Of a DNA stretch of 64,000 bases, positions 38,271 through 47,847 are shown piece after piece. Below the pieces are notes generated by a model. That model was given only the letters and a program-made list of their open reading frames with translations, had not been told where the DNA came from and searched no databases. The translations under genes and the position numbers were made by a program. Source of the stretch: Pseudarthrobacter phenanthrenivorans Sphe3. Lineage in GTDB: Bacteria > Actinomycetota > Actinomycetes > Actinomycetales > Micrococcaceae. The stretch's first letter is position 1. The number at the start of each line of letters is the position of its first letter. The stretch lies in NCBI RefSeq assembly GCF_000189535.1, contig NC_015145.1, positions 3,472,001 to 3,536,000 on the forward strand, read 5' to 3'.

Positions 38271-39602
38271 ATGCGCGCGCATTACGGAAAAGCCACTGCA
38301 GCCTTTGCCATTGTTTCAGCGCTGGCCCTCGCCGGCTGCTCAGCCGGCGAGGGTGCCTCCGACACGCAGGCGGCCGGAACCTGCGAACCGGCTTCCGGTC
38401 CGGTCGAGCTGACCTTCACCACCTGGGTTCCAGGAATGGAAAAGGTTGTGGACCTGTGGAACAAGGAGAACGAAAACATCCAGGTCAAGGTACAGACCGG
38501 CCCCAACGGCAACTCGGGCACGTACCAGAACTTCTTCAACCAACTGCAGGCAGGCAACGCCCCCGACCTGGGGCAGATCGAGTATGACGCCTTGCCCAAC
38601 TTCCGGGTCCAGGACGGCTTGGAGAACATCGCCGCCTGCGAAGGCGTTGCCGATGCCAAGGACAAGTTCGTTGACTGGACCTGGGGTCAGGTCACGTTTG
38701 GCGAGGAAGAGGCCGTCTACGCCGTCCCGCAGGACAGCGGGCCGATGGCCATGTTCTACCGGGCGGACCTGTTCAAGGAAGCAGGCATTAAGGTGCCCAC
38801 CACCTGGGACGAATACGCCGCCGCCGCGGAGCAGATCAAAGCCCGCGGTTCCTACATCACCAACTTCCCGCGCAGTGACGTCAACTGGTTCGCCGGCAAC
38901 GTCTGGCAGGCGGGCGGACAGTGGTTCTCCAGCGCAAATGACCAGTGGGACGTGAACCTCACCGGCAGCGAGTCCGAAAAGGTGGCCAACTACTGGCAGG
39001 ACCTGCTCTCCAAGGACCAGGTATCCACCCTGCCCTCGTTCTCCGATGAGTGGAACGCGTCCTTCAACCAGGGCCAGCAGTGGACCTGGGTCTCCGCGGT
39101 ATGGGGTGCCTCCACGCTTGCAAGCGGCGCCCCGGATACCTCGGGGAAGTGGGCTGTGGCGCCGATGCCGCAGTGGGAACAGGGCGGCAAGGCGGCCGGC
39201 AACTGGGGCGGTTCCTCCACGGCTGTGCTGAAGGGATCAAAGCACCCGTACGAGGCCTCGAAGTTCGCGCTGTGGCTGAACACCGACCCTGAAGCGCTGG
39301 CCCTGGCCAATGAACTGGGCGGCCTCTACCCCGCCGCCAAGTCAGCCACGGACCTGCCTGCGTTCACAGGCGGCGTGGATTACTTCGGTGGCCAGAAGAT
39401 CTACGAAGTATTCGCCGAGGCATCCTCGAACGTTGATCCGAACTTCACCTGGGGCCCCACCATGACCCAGACCTACACGGACGTCTCCGATGGGTTCGGC
39501 AAGGCCGCGGGAGGCGACGGCACGCTCTTGGACGCACTCAGGAATGGTGAGAAGAAGACCATCGATTCCCTGAAGTCCCAGTCGATCCCCGTGAAGGAGT
39601 AG
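38271..39602 (+). CDS. Sugar-binding lipoprotein of ABC importer, cluster 1
   Basis: This 443-residue extracellular solute-binding protein (family 1) starts with a signal peptide and lipobox ALALAGC, so it is anchored outside the membrane. ELTFTTWVPGMEKVVDLWNKENENIQV opens the first lobe, and several exposed Trp residues (QWTWVSAVWG, NWGGSSTAVLKGSKHPYEAS) are typical of oligosaccharide binding. AGGAAAAG precedes the ATG at 38271. It is last in the operon; a bidirectional-looking terminator follows. Confidence 0.88.
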   Translation: MRAHYGKATAAFAIVSALALAGCSAGEGASDTQAAGTCEPASGPVELTFTTWVPGMEKVVDLWNKENENIQVKVQTGPNGNSGTYQNFFNQLQAGNAPDLGQIEYDALPNFRVQDGLENIAACEGVADAKDKFVDWTWGQVTFGEEEAVYAVPQDSGPMAMFYRADLFKEAGIKVPTTWDEYAAAAEQIKARGSYITNFPRSDVNWFAGNVWQAGGQWFSSANDQWDVNLTGSESEKVANYWQDLLSKDQVSTLPSFSDEWNASFNQGQQWTWVSAVWGASTLASGAPDTSGKWAVAPMPQWEQGGKAAGNWGGSSTAVLKGSKHPYEASKFALWLNTDPEALALANELGGLYPAAKSATDLPAFTGGVDYFGGQKIYEVFAEASSNVDPNFTWGPTMTQTYTDVSDGFGKAAGGDGTLLDALRNGEKKTIDSLKSQSIPVKE

Positions 39603-39635
39603 CCGCGACGCACTAACGTCAAGGCATGACTTCAA

Positions 39636-39676
39636 ACTGGCCACCACTTCCGCTCACGGCGGAGGTGGTGGCCAGT
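39636..39676. terminator. 18-bp stem terminator between convergent operons
   Basis: Arms 39636-39653 and 39659-39676 pair over 18 bp (one G-U) with a 5-base loop. The plus strand continues CCTTTAAG. It separates the binding-protein gene from the convergent LacI gene and could serve both. Confidence 0.8.
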
Positions 39677-39686
39677 CCTTTAAGGA

Positions 39687-40751
39687 CTATGTGCCGTGGG
39701 GAACACCTGTCGAAGGCGTCCAGGGGCAGCCGCAGGACTGCCGGATGTTGAGTTTGGTGGGGAAGATCCGATGCTGGGGCTTCTCTCCGCGGGTGGCACC
39801 AACCAGTGCGGCAACCGCTGCTTCGGCCATGGCGGCCACAGGCTGCTCCACCGTCGTCAGTGGCGGCCACGAGTATTCCGCTTCGATGGAACCGTCAAAC
39901 GAAACCACGGCGATCTCGCCCGGGATGGACAAGCCCGCCTCATGTACTGCACGCAGCAGGCCCACCGCCTGCGTGTCGGAGGTGGCAAAAATGGCAGTTG
40001 GTCTGTTGACTGACGCAACCAGGCGCTGCCCGGCAAGATAACCCCCAGGCCAGGTGAATCCGCTGTACACAACGGGCCCCTCCGGCAAGCCGGCAGCCTG
40101 CAGGGCCTGGCGCCAGCCCACCTCGCGGCCGTCAAGGCTGCCGGAGACGTTGGTTCCCATAGCCAACCCGATGTTGGTGTGGCCGTGGCCAATGAGGTGT
40201 TCAACAGCAATGCGCGCACCCGCAGCCAGGTCCACGCCAATGGTGTTGAAACCAGGGGCGTCGCGTTCCTGGTTCAGCAGGACCGCAGGGATGTCTGCCG
40301 TCTCCAGCACCTCCAGGTCCGGCTCGAACAGAACGCTTGCCAGTAGCACGCCGTCCACCTGCCGGGCCGCGAGGTTGCGCACGTTCCGGCGCTCCTTGGC
40401 CACGTTGCCGTCGGAATTGCTGAGGACCAGCGCGTAGCCGAGCGCCGCCGCTGCATCCTCAACAGCATGGGCGAACTGCGAGAAGAACGGGTTGCTGTTG
40501 TCAGGAATGACCAGACCAAGGGTCTCGCTGGAGCCCAGCTTGAGCGCGCGGGCCGCCGCATTGGGGCGGTAACCCAGGACGCGGATGGCGTCCTGGACTT
40601 TCGCCTCGGTAGCGGGGGCCACTTTCTTGGGCCCGCCGTTCACCACATAGCTGACGACGGCGGTGCTCACGCCGGCATAGCGCGCGACGTCCTTGCGGGT
40701 CACGGGGCCGCCTCGCGCAACCTGCACTGCCGGAGTAGTCATGCTGTCCAT
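39687..40751 (-). CDS. LacI-family regulator of the alpha-galactoside cluster
   Basis: This 354-residue protein has an HTH (VTRKDVARYAGVSTAVVSYVVNGGPKKVAPATEAKVQDAI) and a PBP-like sensor (LGLVIPDNSNPFFSQFAHAVEDAAAALGYALVLSNSDGN, with the closing CGCPWTP). The ATG at 40751 lies 1 base after the oxidoreductase stop; a second ATG at 40742 would also serve. Coupling to the oxidoreductase and the three operator-like motifs upstream of that operon suggest it controls both arms of cluster 2. It is convergent with cluster 1. Confidence 0.85.
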   Translation of the reverse strand: MDSMTTPAVQVARGGPVTRKDVARYAGVSTAVVSYVVNGGPKKVAPATEAKVQDAIRVLGYRPNAAARALKLGSSETLGLVIPDNSNPFFSQFAHAVEDAAAALGYALVLSNSDGNVAKERRNVRNLAARQVDGVLLASVLFEPDLEVLETADIPAVLLNQERDAPGFNTIGVDLAAGARIAVEHLIGHGHTNIGLAMGTNVSGSLDGREVGWRQALQAAGLPEGPVVYSGFTWPGGYLAGQRLVASVNRPTAIFATSDTQAVGLLRAVHEAGLSIPGEIAVVSFDGSIEAEYSWPPLTTVEQPVAAMAEAAVAALVGATRGEKPQHRIFPTKLNIRQSCGCPWTPSTGVPHGT

Positions 40752-40752
40752 G

Positions 40753-41958
40753 TTAGGTACTTGTACCCGGCGCGTCGCCAAAGTCACGGATGGGAAGGCG
40801 TTCGCCGTTGTGCAGGGCCGACTGGTGGGCCACAATGCCCGGGAGCGTGAACCGTGCCGCCACCCAGGCGTTGACCGGCGGCAGTGTGCCCTTGTTGACC
40901 GCCGTCACAAAGTCGTCCACCAGGAAGTGGTGGCTGCCTTCATGTCCGTTCGGCGCACCCTGGAACTCGTCCGGGAGGCGGCCGGGATCGTGGACCGGAG
41001 CCAGGCCGGAGACAAAGGCATCCCTCAGCTCCGGCGCGACATTTGCCAGCGACGGGTCATCCAATGCCATGCTCGGCCGCGTCTCCAGCTGTTCTGAGAT
41101 GTCGTCGACACTCGCCTTGTCCTGCCAGACGCTGACTCTGGCGAGCTGCTCGAAGCTTGCCTCGGTTCCGAAGAAACGGAACCGTGATTCGCGGATATGG
41201 GACGGATACCCCACCCGGCGCATCTCATTGGTGCGCATCACGCCGCCGTCGCTCAGCTCGAAAAGCGCAGTGGCGTTGGAAAAGTCATTGCCGAACATGC
41301 TGACGTCCTTGTCGAAGACGCCATCATTCCGGTCATCCCTGACGCCGACGCAGCTGACACTGACGGCGTGCGCCGGGATGGCTCCCAGCACCCCGCCTAC
41401 GGCGTGGGTGGGATAGAGCATGGGAGGGTAGCTGGCGGTCTCTTTCCAACGGTCACCGCCGCTGTACTGGTAGGCCTCGTAGAAGCCCAGGTCCATGTCG
41501 TGGACGTAGTCTCCCTCCGAATAGAAGACCCGGCCGAACTTCCCCGCCGCATGCTGCCCGCGGGCATACACGGTGGCGGGGTTGTAGTAGCTCGTTTCAC
41601 CCATCATGTACACCAGTCCCGTTTCCCGGACAGCGTCGATAATCCGACCTATTTCGTCCTCGGCAATGGCCATCGGCACGGCCGAGTACACGTGCTTGCC
41701 GGCACGCAGTGCCTGCTCCACGAGCGGGCCGTGCGTCCAGCGCTGGGTGAAGATGGCGACTGCGTCGACGTCGGAAGCCAGCAGGTCTTCAAAGCTGGGC
41801 ACCACGCCGGCCAGGCTGAACCGGTCCACGGCCGCGGCTGCACGCTCCGCCACATCGTCCACCGCGTAAACGCTGCTGACACCCGGGTGGAGATTGAACA
41901 GGTGTGCGAACTGTGCGCCGAACTGGCCCACTCCCACCACACCAATTGAAAACATCAT
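40753..41958 (-). CDS. Gfo/Idh/MocA-family oxidoreductase
   Basis: This 401-residue NAD(P)-dependent sugar dehydrogenase-like enzyme begins FSIGVVGVGQFGAQFAHLFNLHPG, a Rossmann GxGxxG. The conserved YSAVPMAIAEDEIGRIIDAV follows (position of the EKP-type motif, here VPMA). A C-terminal substrate domain contains YPTHAVGGVLGAIP with its catalytic-type His. The ATG at 41958 has AAAGG 6 bases upstream. The gene is divergent from the cluster 2 importer. Its substrate may be a galactoside, inositol or a uronate. Confidence 0.82.
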   Translation of the reverse strand: MMFSIGVVGVGQFGAQFAHLFNLHPGVSSVYAVDDVAERAAAAVDRFSLAGVVPSFEDLLASDVDAVAIFTQRWTHGPLVEQALRAGKHVYSAVPMAIAEDEIGRIIDAVRETGLVYMMGETSYYNPATVYARGQHAAGKFGRVFYSEGDYVHDMDLGFYEAYQYSGGDRWKETASYPPMLYPTHAVGGVLGAIPAHAVSVSCVGVRDDRNDGVFDKDVSMFGNDFSNATALFELSDGGVMRTNEMRRVGYPSHIRESRFRFFGTEASFEQLARVSVWQDKASVDDISEQLETRPSMALDDPSLANVAPELRDAFVSGLAPVHDPGRLPDEFQGAPNGHEGSHHFLVDDFVTAVNKGTLPPVNAWVAARFTLPGIVAHQSALHNGERLPIRDFGDAPGTST

Positions 41959-42033
41959 CGTCTGCCTTTCAAGGAGTCCTGGGAGTGGCGCGGCAAGCGC
42001 TCTCCATGCGGCTTCCCAGTGTTTCATCGGTTT

Positions 42034-42137
42034 CTACTCGAGTCAACAGCCTAGCGAATGGACTAAAACCCGCTCAGAAAAGGAAAAAATTTACTCTTGC
42101 CGTTAGCCGATCTACTCGTGTAGATTGCTCACGAGTT
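42034..42137. promoter_or_regulatory. Three ACTCG-type LacI operators in the cluster 2 divergent promoter
   Basis: CTACTCGAGTCA (42034-42045), ATCTACTCGTGTAGAT (42110-42125) and, on the other strand, AACTCGTGAGCA (42126-42137) share the core ACTCG-nG. Two of them are adjacent, ahead of the permease gene; the first is nearer the oxidoreductase. They are the likely sites for the local LacI protein. Confidence 0.62.
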
Positions 42138-42170
42138 GTTATTCACATCACAGCCAAGAAAGGGTCGACG

Positions 42171-43112
42171 ATGACCACCCTTGCCAAGCACGCGAGACCA
42201 ACACCAACCACGCCGGGCGGCCCACGCCCGTCGCGGGGACACCGCCGGCTGGGCGATCTGAAAATCGCCTTGCTCTTCATCGCTCCGGCCATGATCGGGT
42301 TCATCGTCTTCTACGTTGTCCCAACCATCCGGGGTGTGTACCTCAGCTTCACCGAATACAACATCCTCGGCGACCCGGAATGGGTGGGCGTGGACAACTA
42401 CGTTGCCATCGCCGCGGACCCGCTGTTCTGGAACTCGCTGGCCGTCACCGGGCAGTATGTGTTCCTCAACATCCTCCTCCAGACGGCCCTGGCCCTGGGC
42501 CTGGCACTCCTGATGCACCAGGTGGCCAAGTCCACCATCATCCGCGGCGCACTGCTACTGCCGTACCTGATGTCCAACGTCATAGCGGCACTGCTGTGGT
42601 TCTGGATGCTCGATTACCAGATCGGCGTGGTGAACCAGTTCATCGAGTGGAGCGGGCTGTCCCGCGTGGCCTTCTTTGGCAGTGAAGAATGGGCCATCCC
42701 CACCCAGGCGCTGATCAACACGTGGCGGCACATGGGTTACACCGCTCTGCTGATCTTTGCCGGCCTGCAGGCCATACCTGGCCACGTGTACGAGGTGGCG
42801 AAGCTGGACGGCGCTACGCCGCTCCAGACCTTCACCAAAATCACCATCCCCCTGCTCCGCCCGGTCCTGGTCCTCGTGCTGGTGGTGACGGTCATCGGTT
42901 CCTTCCAGGTGTTCGACACCGTTGCCGTCACCACAGCCGGCGGCCCCGTCAACGCGACCCGTGTGATCCAGTACTACATCTACCAGCGGGCCTTCACCGA
43001 GTCGGACTTCGGCTACGGATCCGCCATCGCCGTCATCCTCTTCCTCATCCTCGCCCTCGTGGCCTTCATCCAGATGAAGTTCCTCAAGGGCAACGAGTCG
43101 GACCTGGACTAA
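42171..43112 (+). CDS. Sugar ABC transporter permease (MalF type), cluster 2
   Basis: This 313-residue permease has six helices and the EAA loop HVYEVAKLDGATPLQTFTKITIPLL near residue 215. AAGAAAGG lies 7 bases before the ATG at 42171; the in-frame extension to 41904 runs back into the oxidoreductase and is rejected. The operon is transcribed away from the oxidoreductase/LacI pair. It is followed 11 bases later by the MalG-type partner. Confidence 0.88.
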   Translation: MTTLAKHARPTPTTPGGPRPSRGHRRLGDLKIALLFIAPAMIGFIVFYVVPTIRGVYLSFTEYNILGDPEWVGVDNYVAIAADPLFWNSLAVTGQYVFLNILLQTALALGLALLMHQVAKSTIIRGALLLPYLMSNVIAALLWFWMLDYQIGVVNQFIEWSGLSRVAFFGSEEWAIPTQALINTWRHMGYTALLIFAGLQAIPGHVYEVAKLDGATPLQTFTKITIPLLRPVLVLVLVVTVIGSFQVFDTVAVTTAGGPVNATRVIQYYIYQRAFTESDFGYGSAIAVILFLILALVAFIQMKFLKGNESDLD

Positions 43113-43123
43113 GGAGTCCTTCC

Positions 43124-44050
43124 ATGACCACCACCGCAAGCCGCACCGCACTGGCAAAGCCGGCGACCCGCCGTCGGCCCTTCAACATCCGCCGCGCCGG
43201 CGCCTGGGCCCTCCTGGCCCTTGCCATCGCAGTCTCAGTACTTCCTTTCCTCTGGGTCCTGCGCACGGCGCTGTCCACCAACAACGCTCTGGCCACCAAC
43301 GCCACCAGCCTCTTGCCGGCAGAATTCACGTTGGGCGCCTTCAAGCGGGTCTTCGGCCTGCAGTCACCGGCTGAAGCCGTGGCCGAAGGCGGCTCCGGCG
43401 CCGCCATCGACTTCTGGTTGTACCTGCGCAACTCGATCGTCTTCTCCTCCATCACAACCGCAGGCGCCGTTTTCTTCAGCGCGATGGCCGCCTACGCTTT
43501 TGCGCGGCTCCGCTGGAAGGGCCGGAACGCGGTCTTCAGCCTGTTCCTTGGCACCATGCTGGTCCCGCCGATCTTCACCGCCCTGCCCAACTTCCTGCTG
43601 ATCAAAAACCTGGACCTGCTCAACACCATGCTTGGAATGGTCCTGCCATACGTCTTCATGACGCCGTTCGCCATCTTTTTCCTCCGCCAGTTCTTCCTCA
43701 ACATGTCCCGTGAAGTGGAGGAAGCGGCAATGCTCGACGGCGCAAAGCACCTCCGCATCTTCTTCCAGATAGTGCTTCCCAACGCGGCGGCCCCCATCGC
43801 CACACTGGCGCTCCTCACCTTCATTGGCCAATGGAACGAATACTTCTGGCCACTGCTGGTTGGCTCCCAGGACGACGTCCGCGTCCTCCAGGTGGGGCTT
43901 GGCGTCTTCAAGTCCCAGTCCCCCCAGGGCGCTCCGGACTGGTCCGGCCTTATGGCGGCGACCCTCATTTCGGCACTGCCCGTCCTGATCCTCTTTGCCG
44001 CCTTCGGCAAGAAGATCGTCAACTCCATCGGTTTCTCCGGCATCAAGTAG
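43124..44050 (+). CDS. Sugar ABC transporter permease (MalG type), cluster 2
   Basis: This 308-residue permease has helices typical of MalG and an EAA loop (EVEEAAMLDGAKHLRIFFQIVLPNA) near residue 205. An insertion between helices one and two (FGLQSPAEAVAEGGSGAAIDF) is slightly longer than usual. AAGGAG lies 8 bases before the ATG at 43124. It pairs with the upstream permease; no ATPase gene is nearby. Confidence 0.88.
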   Translation: MTTTASRTALAKPATRRRPFNIRRAGAWALLALAIAVSVLPFLWVLRTALSTNNALATNATSLLPAEFTLGAFKRVFGLQSPAEAVAEGGSGAAIDFWLYLRNSIVFSSITTAGAVFFSAMAAYAFARLRWKGRNAVFSLFLGTMLVPPIFTALPNFLLIKNLDLLNTMLGMVLPYVFMTPFAIFFLRQFFLNMSREVEEAAMLDGAKHLRIFFQIVLPNAAAPIATLALLTFIGQWNEYFWPLLVGSQDDVRVLQVGLGVFKSQSPQGAPDWSGLMAATLISALPVLILFAAFGKKIVNSIGFSGIK

Positions 44051-44097
44051 CTAATTCAAGAACTGCTCCTCCCATCCCCTAAACGGAAAGTAGAACC

Positions 44098-45435
44098 ATG
44101 AAGAAATCCCTCGGCGCCGTTGCCGTTGCCGCAGCTGTGGCCCTCTCCCTCTCCGCCTGCAGTGGCTCCTCCTCCGAGGAGTCCGCCAAAGGCGAGATCA
44201 GCTACTGGCTCTGGGACGCCAACCAGCTCCCCGCCTACCAGCAGTGCGCAGACGACTTCACCAAGGCCAACCCGGACATCACGGTCAAGATCATCCAGCG
44301 CGGCTGGGACGACTACTGGTCCACCCTCACCAACGGCTTTGTGGGCGGCACGGCCCCGGACGTCTTCACCAACCACCTGGGCCGCTACGGCGAACTGGCC
44401 GAGAACAAGCAGCTGCTCGCCATCGACGACGCAGTTGAGGAGGACAAGATCGACCTGTCCGCATACAACGAAGGCCTCGCCGACCTCTGGGTAGGCCAAG
44501 ACGGCAAACGCTACGGCCTGCCCAAGGACTGGGACACCATCGGCCTCTTCTACAACAAGGCCATGCTCGCCAGCGCAGGCATTACCGAAGACCAGATGAA
44601 GGACCTGACCTGGAATCCTGAAGACGGCGGCACTTATGAGGACATCATCGCGCGCCTGACCGTGGACAAGAACGGTAAGCGTGGTGACGAGCCAGGCTTT
44701 GACAAGAACAACGTGGACGTTTACGGGCTGGGCCTCAACGGCGGCGGGGACTCCTCCGGACAGACGGAGTGGAGCTACCTCACCAACACCACCGGCTGGT
44801 CCCACACGGACAAGAACCCGTGGGGCACGAAGTACAACTATGACGACCCGAAATTCCAGGCCTCGATGGAATGGTTCGCCGGGCTGGCGAACAAGGGCTA
44901 CATGCCCAAGCTTGAAACCACCGTCGGCGCCAGCATGGCTGACACCTTCGCGGCAGGCAAGTCCGCGATCAACGCCCACGGCTCCTGGATGATCGGCCAG
45001 TACACCGGTTACAAGGGCGTGGAAGTAGGCATTGCCCCTACTCCGGTGGGCCCTAAAGGCGAGCGAGCCTCCATGTTCAACGGCCTGGCCGATTCCATCT
45101 GGGCCGGCACCGAGAAGAAGGACGCAGCCATCAAATGGGTTGAATACCTTGCCTCGGCCGACTGCCAGGATGTCGTAGCCTCCAAGGCCGTGGTGTTCCC
45201 CGCCCTCAAGGCGTCCTCGGAGAAGGCCGCCGCGGCCTTCCAGGCCAAGGGTGTTGACGTCACTGCGTTTACCGAGCACGTCAAGAACAAAACAACCTTC
45301 CTGTACCCCATAACGGACAACACCGCCAAGGTCAAGGGCATCATGGAGCCGGCCATGGACGCCGTCGTCTCCGGCAAGGCACCCGCCAGCTCGCTGACCC
45401 AGGCCAACGAACAGGTCAACGCCCTCTTCAAGTAG
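44098..45435 (+). CDS. Sugar-binding lipoprotein of ABC importer, cluster 2
   Basis: This 445-residue family 1 solute-binding protein has the lipobox LSLSAC. The first lobe opens EISYWLWDANQLPAYQQCADDF, and the conserved KDWDTIGLFYNKAMLASAGI and AHGSWMIGQYTGYKG are features of melibiose/raffinose- or oligosaccharide-type binders. With the following GH36 gene the likely ligands are alpha-galactosides such as raffinose or melibiose. The exact ligand is an inference. Confidence 0.88.
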   Translation: MKKSLGAVAVAAAVALSLSACSGSSSEESAKGEISYWLWDANQLPAYQQCADDFTKANPDITVKIIQRGWDDYWSTLTNGFVGGTAPDVFTNHLGRYGELAENKQLLAIDDAVEEDKIDLSAYNEGLADLWVGQDGKRYGLPKDWDTIGLFYNKAMLASAGITEDQMKDLTWNPEDGGTYEDIIARLTVDKNGKRGDEPGFDKNNVDVYGLGLNGGGDSSGQTEWSYLTNTTGWSHTDKNPWGTKYNYDDPKFQASMEWFAGLANKGYMPKLETTVGASMADTFAAGKSAINAHGSWMIGQYTGYKGVEVGIAPTPVGPKGERASMFNGLADSIWAGTEKKDAAIKWVEYLASADCQDVVASKAVVFPALKASSEKAAAAFQAKGVDVTAFTEHVKNKTTFLYPITDNTAKVKGIMEPAMDAVVSGKAPASSLTQANEQVNALFK

Positions 45436-45446
45436 CCCCCACCCGT

Positions 45447-45512
45447 GGCTGCGTATGTGGTCGCAGCCCACCGGCTGGATGCCGCCGTCACCTCCTCGCG
45501 GCGGCGGCATCC
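45447..45512. terminator. Two consecutive hairpins between binding protein and alpha-galactosidase
   Basis: GGCTGC/GCAGCC (45447-45468) and GGATGCCGCCG/CGGCGGCATCC (45477-45512, 11-bp perfect stem) follow the binding-protein gene. No T-tract is seen. They may stabilise the upstream mRNA end and lower read-through into the GH36 gene, as in other binding-protein operons. Confidence 0.6.
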
Positions 45513-45575
45513 ACTCACCCCTTGAACTATCTTTGCGTCTCCCGGAGACGCACTTCTATCACCGAAAGAGATCCT

Positions 45576-47756
45576 ATGGACCCCCTCCACCTCCGTTCCG
45601 CCGGAACAAGCCTCGTCATCAGCTTCCACAGCGGGGAGGCCGAGGTCATCCACTGGGGTGCTGATCTGGGCAGCACCCTGCCGGACCTAACCATCCTCGG
45701 CGAGCCGGTCCCCCACTCCGCGATCGATGCCACCGTTCCGGCCGGCCTTCTGCCCCAGGCTTCCTCCGCCTGGCGCGGCCGTCCCGGCCTCCGCGGTCAC
45801 CGTATTGCCGACGGCGTCTCCGGACTGGATTTCTCCCCGCGCCTTCGCACGGTGGCGGCGCACGCTGACGGCGCCACAGCGGTAATCAGGCAGGCCGACG
45901 CCGAGGCTGGCATCAGTGTGGAGTCCACCCTGGCGCTGCACGACGGCGGCCTGTTGGAACTCCGCCATACGCTCACCAATGACGGCACCACCCCTTACCA
46001 GCTGGATGAACTGGCGACCGTCCTCCCGGTGGCACCGGCCGCCGTCGAACTCCTTGACCTGACCGGCCGCTGGTGCCGGGAAAACCACCCGCAGCGCCGC
46101 GCCATCCAGCAGGGCACCTGGGTCCGGACCGGCCGGCACGGCCGCACCGGCCACGACTCCTCCCTGCTGTTCGCCGCCGGCACCGCGGGTTTCGGCAACC
46201 GCCACGGCAAGGTCTGGGCTACCCACCTCGCCTGGAGCGGGAACCACGAGCAGTTCACGGACACCATCGGCGATGGCCGCACCATGATCGGCGGCTCGGA
46301 ACTTCTGGGTCCGGCCGAGGTGGTCCTTGAGCCGCAGGGCACCTACACCACCCCCACCCTTTTCGCCGCCTATTCGGACCGCGGCCTGGACGGCATCAGC
46401 GAGGCGTTCTACAGCTGGTTCCGGTCCCGCCCGCACCATGTGCTCCCTACTGCAGGCGGCGGCAAGCCGCGGCCCGTAGTGCTTAACACCTGGGAAGCCG
46501 TCTACTTCGACCACAACCTACCTACCCTGATCGAACTCGCGGACTCTGCCGCGGAGCTTGGCGTGGAGCGCTTTGTCCTGGATGACGGCTGGTTCCGCGG
46601 ACGCCGCGACGACCAGGCCGGGCTCGGTGACTGGTACGTGGACGAGACACTGTGGCCTGAAGGCCTGACCCCGCTGATCGATGCCGTCACCTCCCGCGGC
46701 ATGGAATTCGGACTTTGGGTTGAACCCGAGATGGTGAACCTTGACTCCGACGTCGCCCGTGCGCACCCGGAATGGATCGTGGGCCCGGCAGCCCTGTCCC
46801 ACAAGGAAGGCGGGCGGCTGCCTCTGGAATGGCGGAACCAGCACGTGATCGACCTGGTCAATCCTGAAGCCTGGCAGTACATCTTCGACCGCATCGACGC
46901 CCTGCTGCGCGGAAACAACATCAGCTACCTGAAGTGGGACCAGAACCGTGACCTGCTGGAGCACGGACATGCCGGCCGCCCCTCGGTACATGAACAGACC
47001 CTCGCCGCCTACCGCCTGCTCGACGAGCTCAAGAAGGCGCACCCCGGCGTCGAAATTGAAAGCTGCTCCTCCGGCGGCGCACGCGTTGACCTGGGGATCC
47101 TGGAGCGGACGGACCGGATCTGGGCCTCGGACTGCAACGACGCGCTGGAACGCCAGAGCATCCAGCGCTGGACCGGGCTGGTGGTTCCGCCGGAGCTGGT
47201 GGGCGGGCACATCGGCCCCACCACCTCGCACACGACTGCCCGCACCCACGATCTGTCCTTCCGCGCCATCACGGCACTGTTCGGGCACTTCGGCATGGAA
47301 TGGGACGTCCGGCAGGTCCGCGGCGCAGAGCGGGAGCAGCTCAAGCGGTTCATCGGCCTGTACAAGGAGCACCGGGACCTCATCCACAGCGGACGGATGG
47401 TCCGTGCGGATGTTCCGGACGAGTCGCTGATGCTGCACGGCACCGTGGCTGCCACTTCACCTGAAGCGGGTACGACGGCGGCCCTGTTCGCCTTTGTCAG
47501 CACGCGCACCGCTTTCGCCGAGCAGCCCGGGAAGGTGGCCATTCCGGGCCTTGAACAGGACCGCGACTACCGGGTGGAGGCGATCTTCCCTGCCCCGGGT
47601 GACGCCGGCTACGGCCACACCTTCACGCAGGTGCAGCCCCCGGCCTGGCTTGCGGACGGGGCGGTGGCCAACGGCCGCTTCCTGGGCGAGGTTGGCCTGC
47701 CGATGCCCGTCCTCAACCCGGAGCACGCACTGCTGCTGAAGTTCACCGCCCTCTGA
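45576..47756 (+). CDS. GH36 alpha-galactosidase
   Basis: This 726-residue cytoplasmic retaining enzyme releases terminal alpha-galactose from melibiose, raffinose and related sugars. The nucleophile Asp is at about 455 in YLKWDQNRD and the acid/base Asp at about 519 in [12 protein letters not shown]. The beta-barrel entrance [16 protein letters not shown] and [21 protein letters not shown] are GH36 landmarks; [13 protein letters not shown] holds the substrate-shaping Cys. The ATG at 45576 has AAAGAG 6 bases upstream. There is no signal peptide, so the substrate is imported by the upstream ABC system. Confidence 0.93.
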   Translation: MDPLHLRSAGTSLVISFHSGEAEVIHWGADLGSTLPDLTILGEPVPHSAIDATVPAGLLPQASSAWRGRPGLRGHRIADGVSGLDFSPRLRTVAAHADGATAVIRQADAEAGISVESTLALHDGGLLELRHTLTNDGTTPYQLDELATVLPVAPAAVELLDLTGRWCRENHPQRRAIQQGTWVRTGRHGRTGHDSSLLFAAGTAGFGNRHGKVWATHLAWSGNHEQFTDTIGDGRTMIGGSELLGPAEVVLEPQGTYTTPTLFAAYSDRGLDGISEAFYSWFRSRPHHVLPTAGGGKPRPVVLNTWEAVYFDHNLPTLIELADSAAELGVERFVLDDGWFRGRRDDQAGLGDWYVDETLWPEGLTPLIDAVTSRGMEFGLWVEPEMVNLDSDVARAHPEWIVGPAALSHKEGGRLPLEWRNQHVIDLVNPEAWQYIFDRIDALLRGNNISYLKWDQNRDLLEHGHAGRPSVHEQTLAAYRLLDELKKAHPGVEIESCSSGGARVDLGILERTDRIWASDCNDALERQSIQRWTGLVVPPELVGGHIGPTTSHTTARTHDLSFRAITALFGHFGMEWDVRQVRGAEREQLKRFIGLYKEHRDLIHSGRMVRADVPDESLMLHGTVAATSPEAGTTAALFAFVSTRTAFAEQPGKVAIPGLEQDRDYRVEAIFPAPGDAGYGHTFTQVQPPAWLADGAVANGRFLGEVGLPMPVLNPEHALLLKFTAL

Positions 47757-47782
47757 GCGGTCTTCCGGAACTGCCTCATCAG

Positions 47783-47819
47783 GTGCCGCGCATTCAAGCA
47801 CCGTAAGAATGCGCGGCAC
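47783..47819. terminator. 13-bp perfect stem after the alpha-galactosidase gene
   Basis: GTGCCGCGCATTC and GAATGCGCGGCAC are exact complements around an 11-base loop, 26 bases after the stop. No T-tract follows. It ends cluster 2 and separates it from aroQ. Confidence 0.75.
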
Positions 47820-47847
47820 TCCCGGCCCAGCGGATAGATTGGGCTTC

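Noticed and set aside
44056..45510. 484-codon open frame antisense to the cluster 2 binding protein
   Set aside because: Covers exactly the real gene; no RBS and an odd Val/Gly-rich composition.
33066..47782. Prophage or transposon carrying the sugar genes
   Set aside because: No integrase, transposase, tRNA-end duplication or terminal repeats were seen at the borders.
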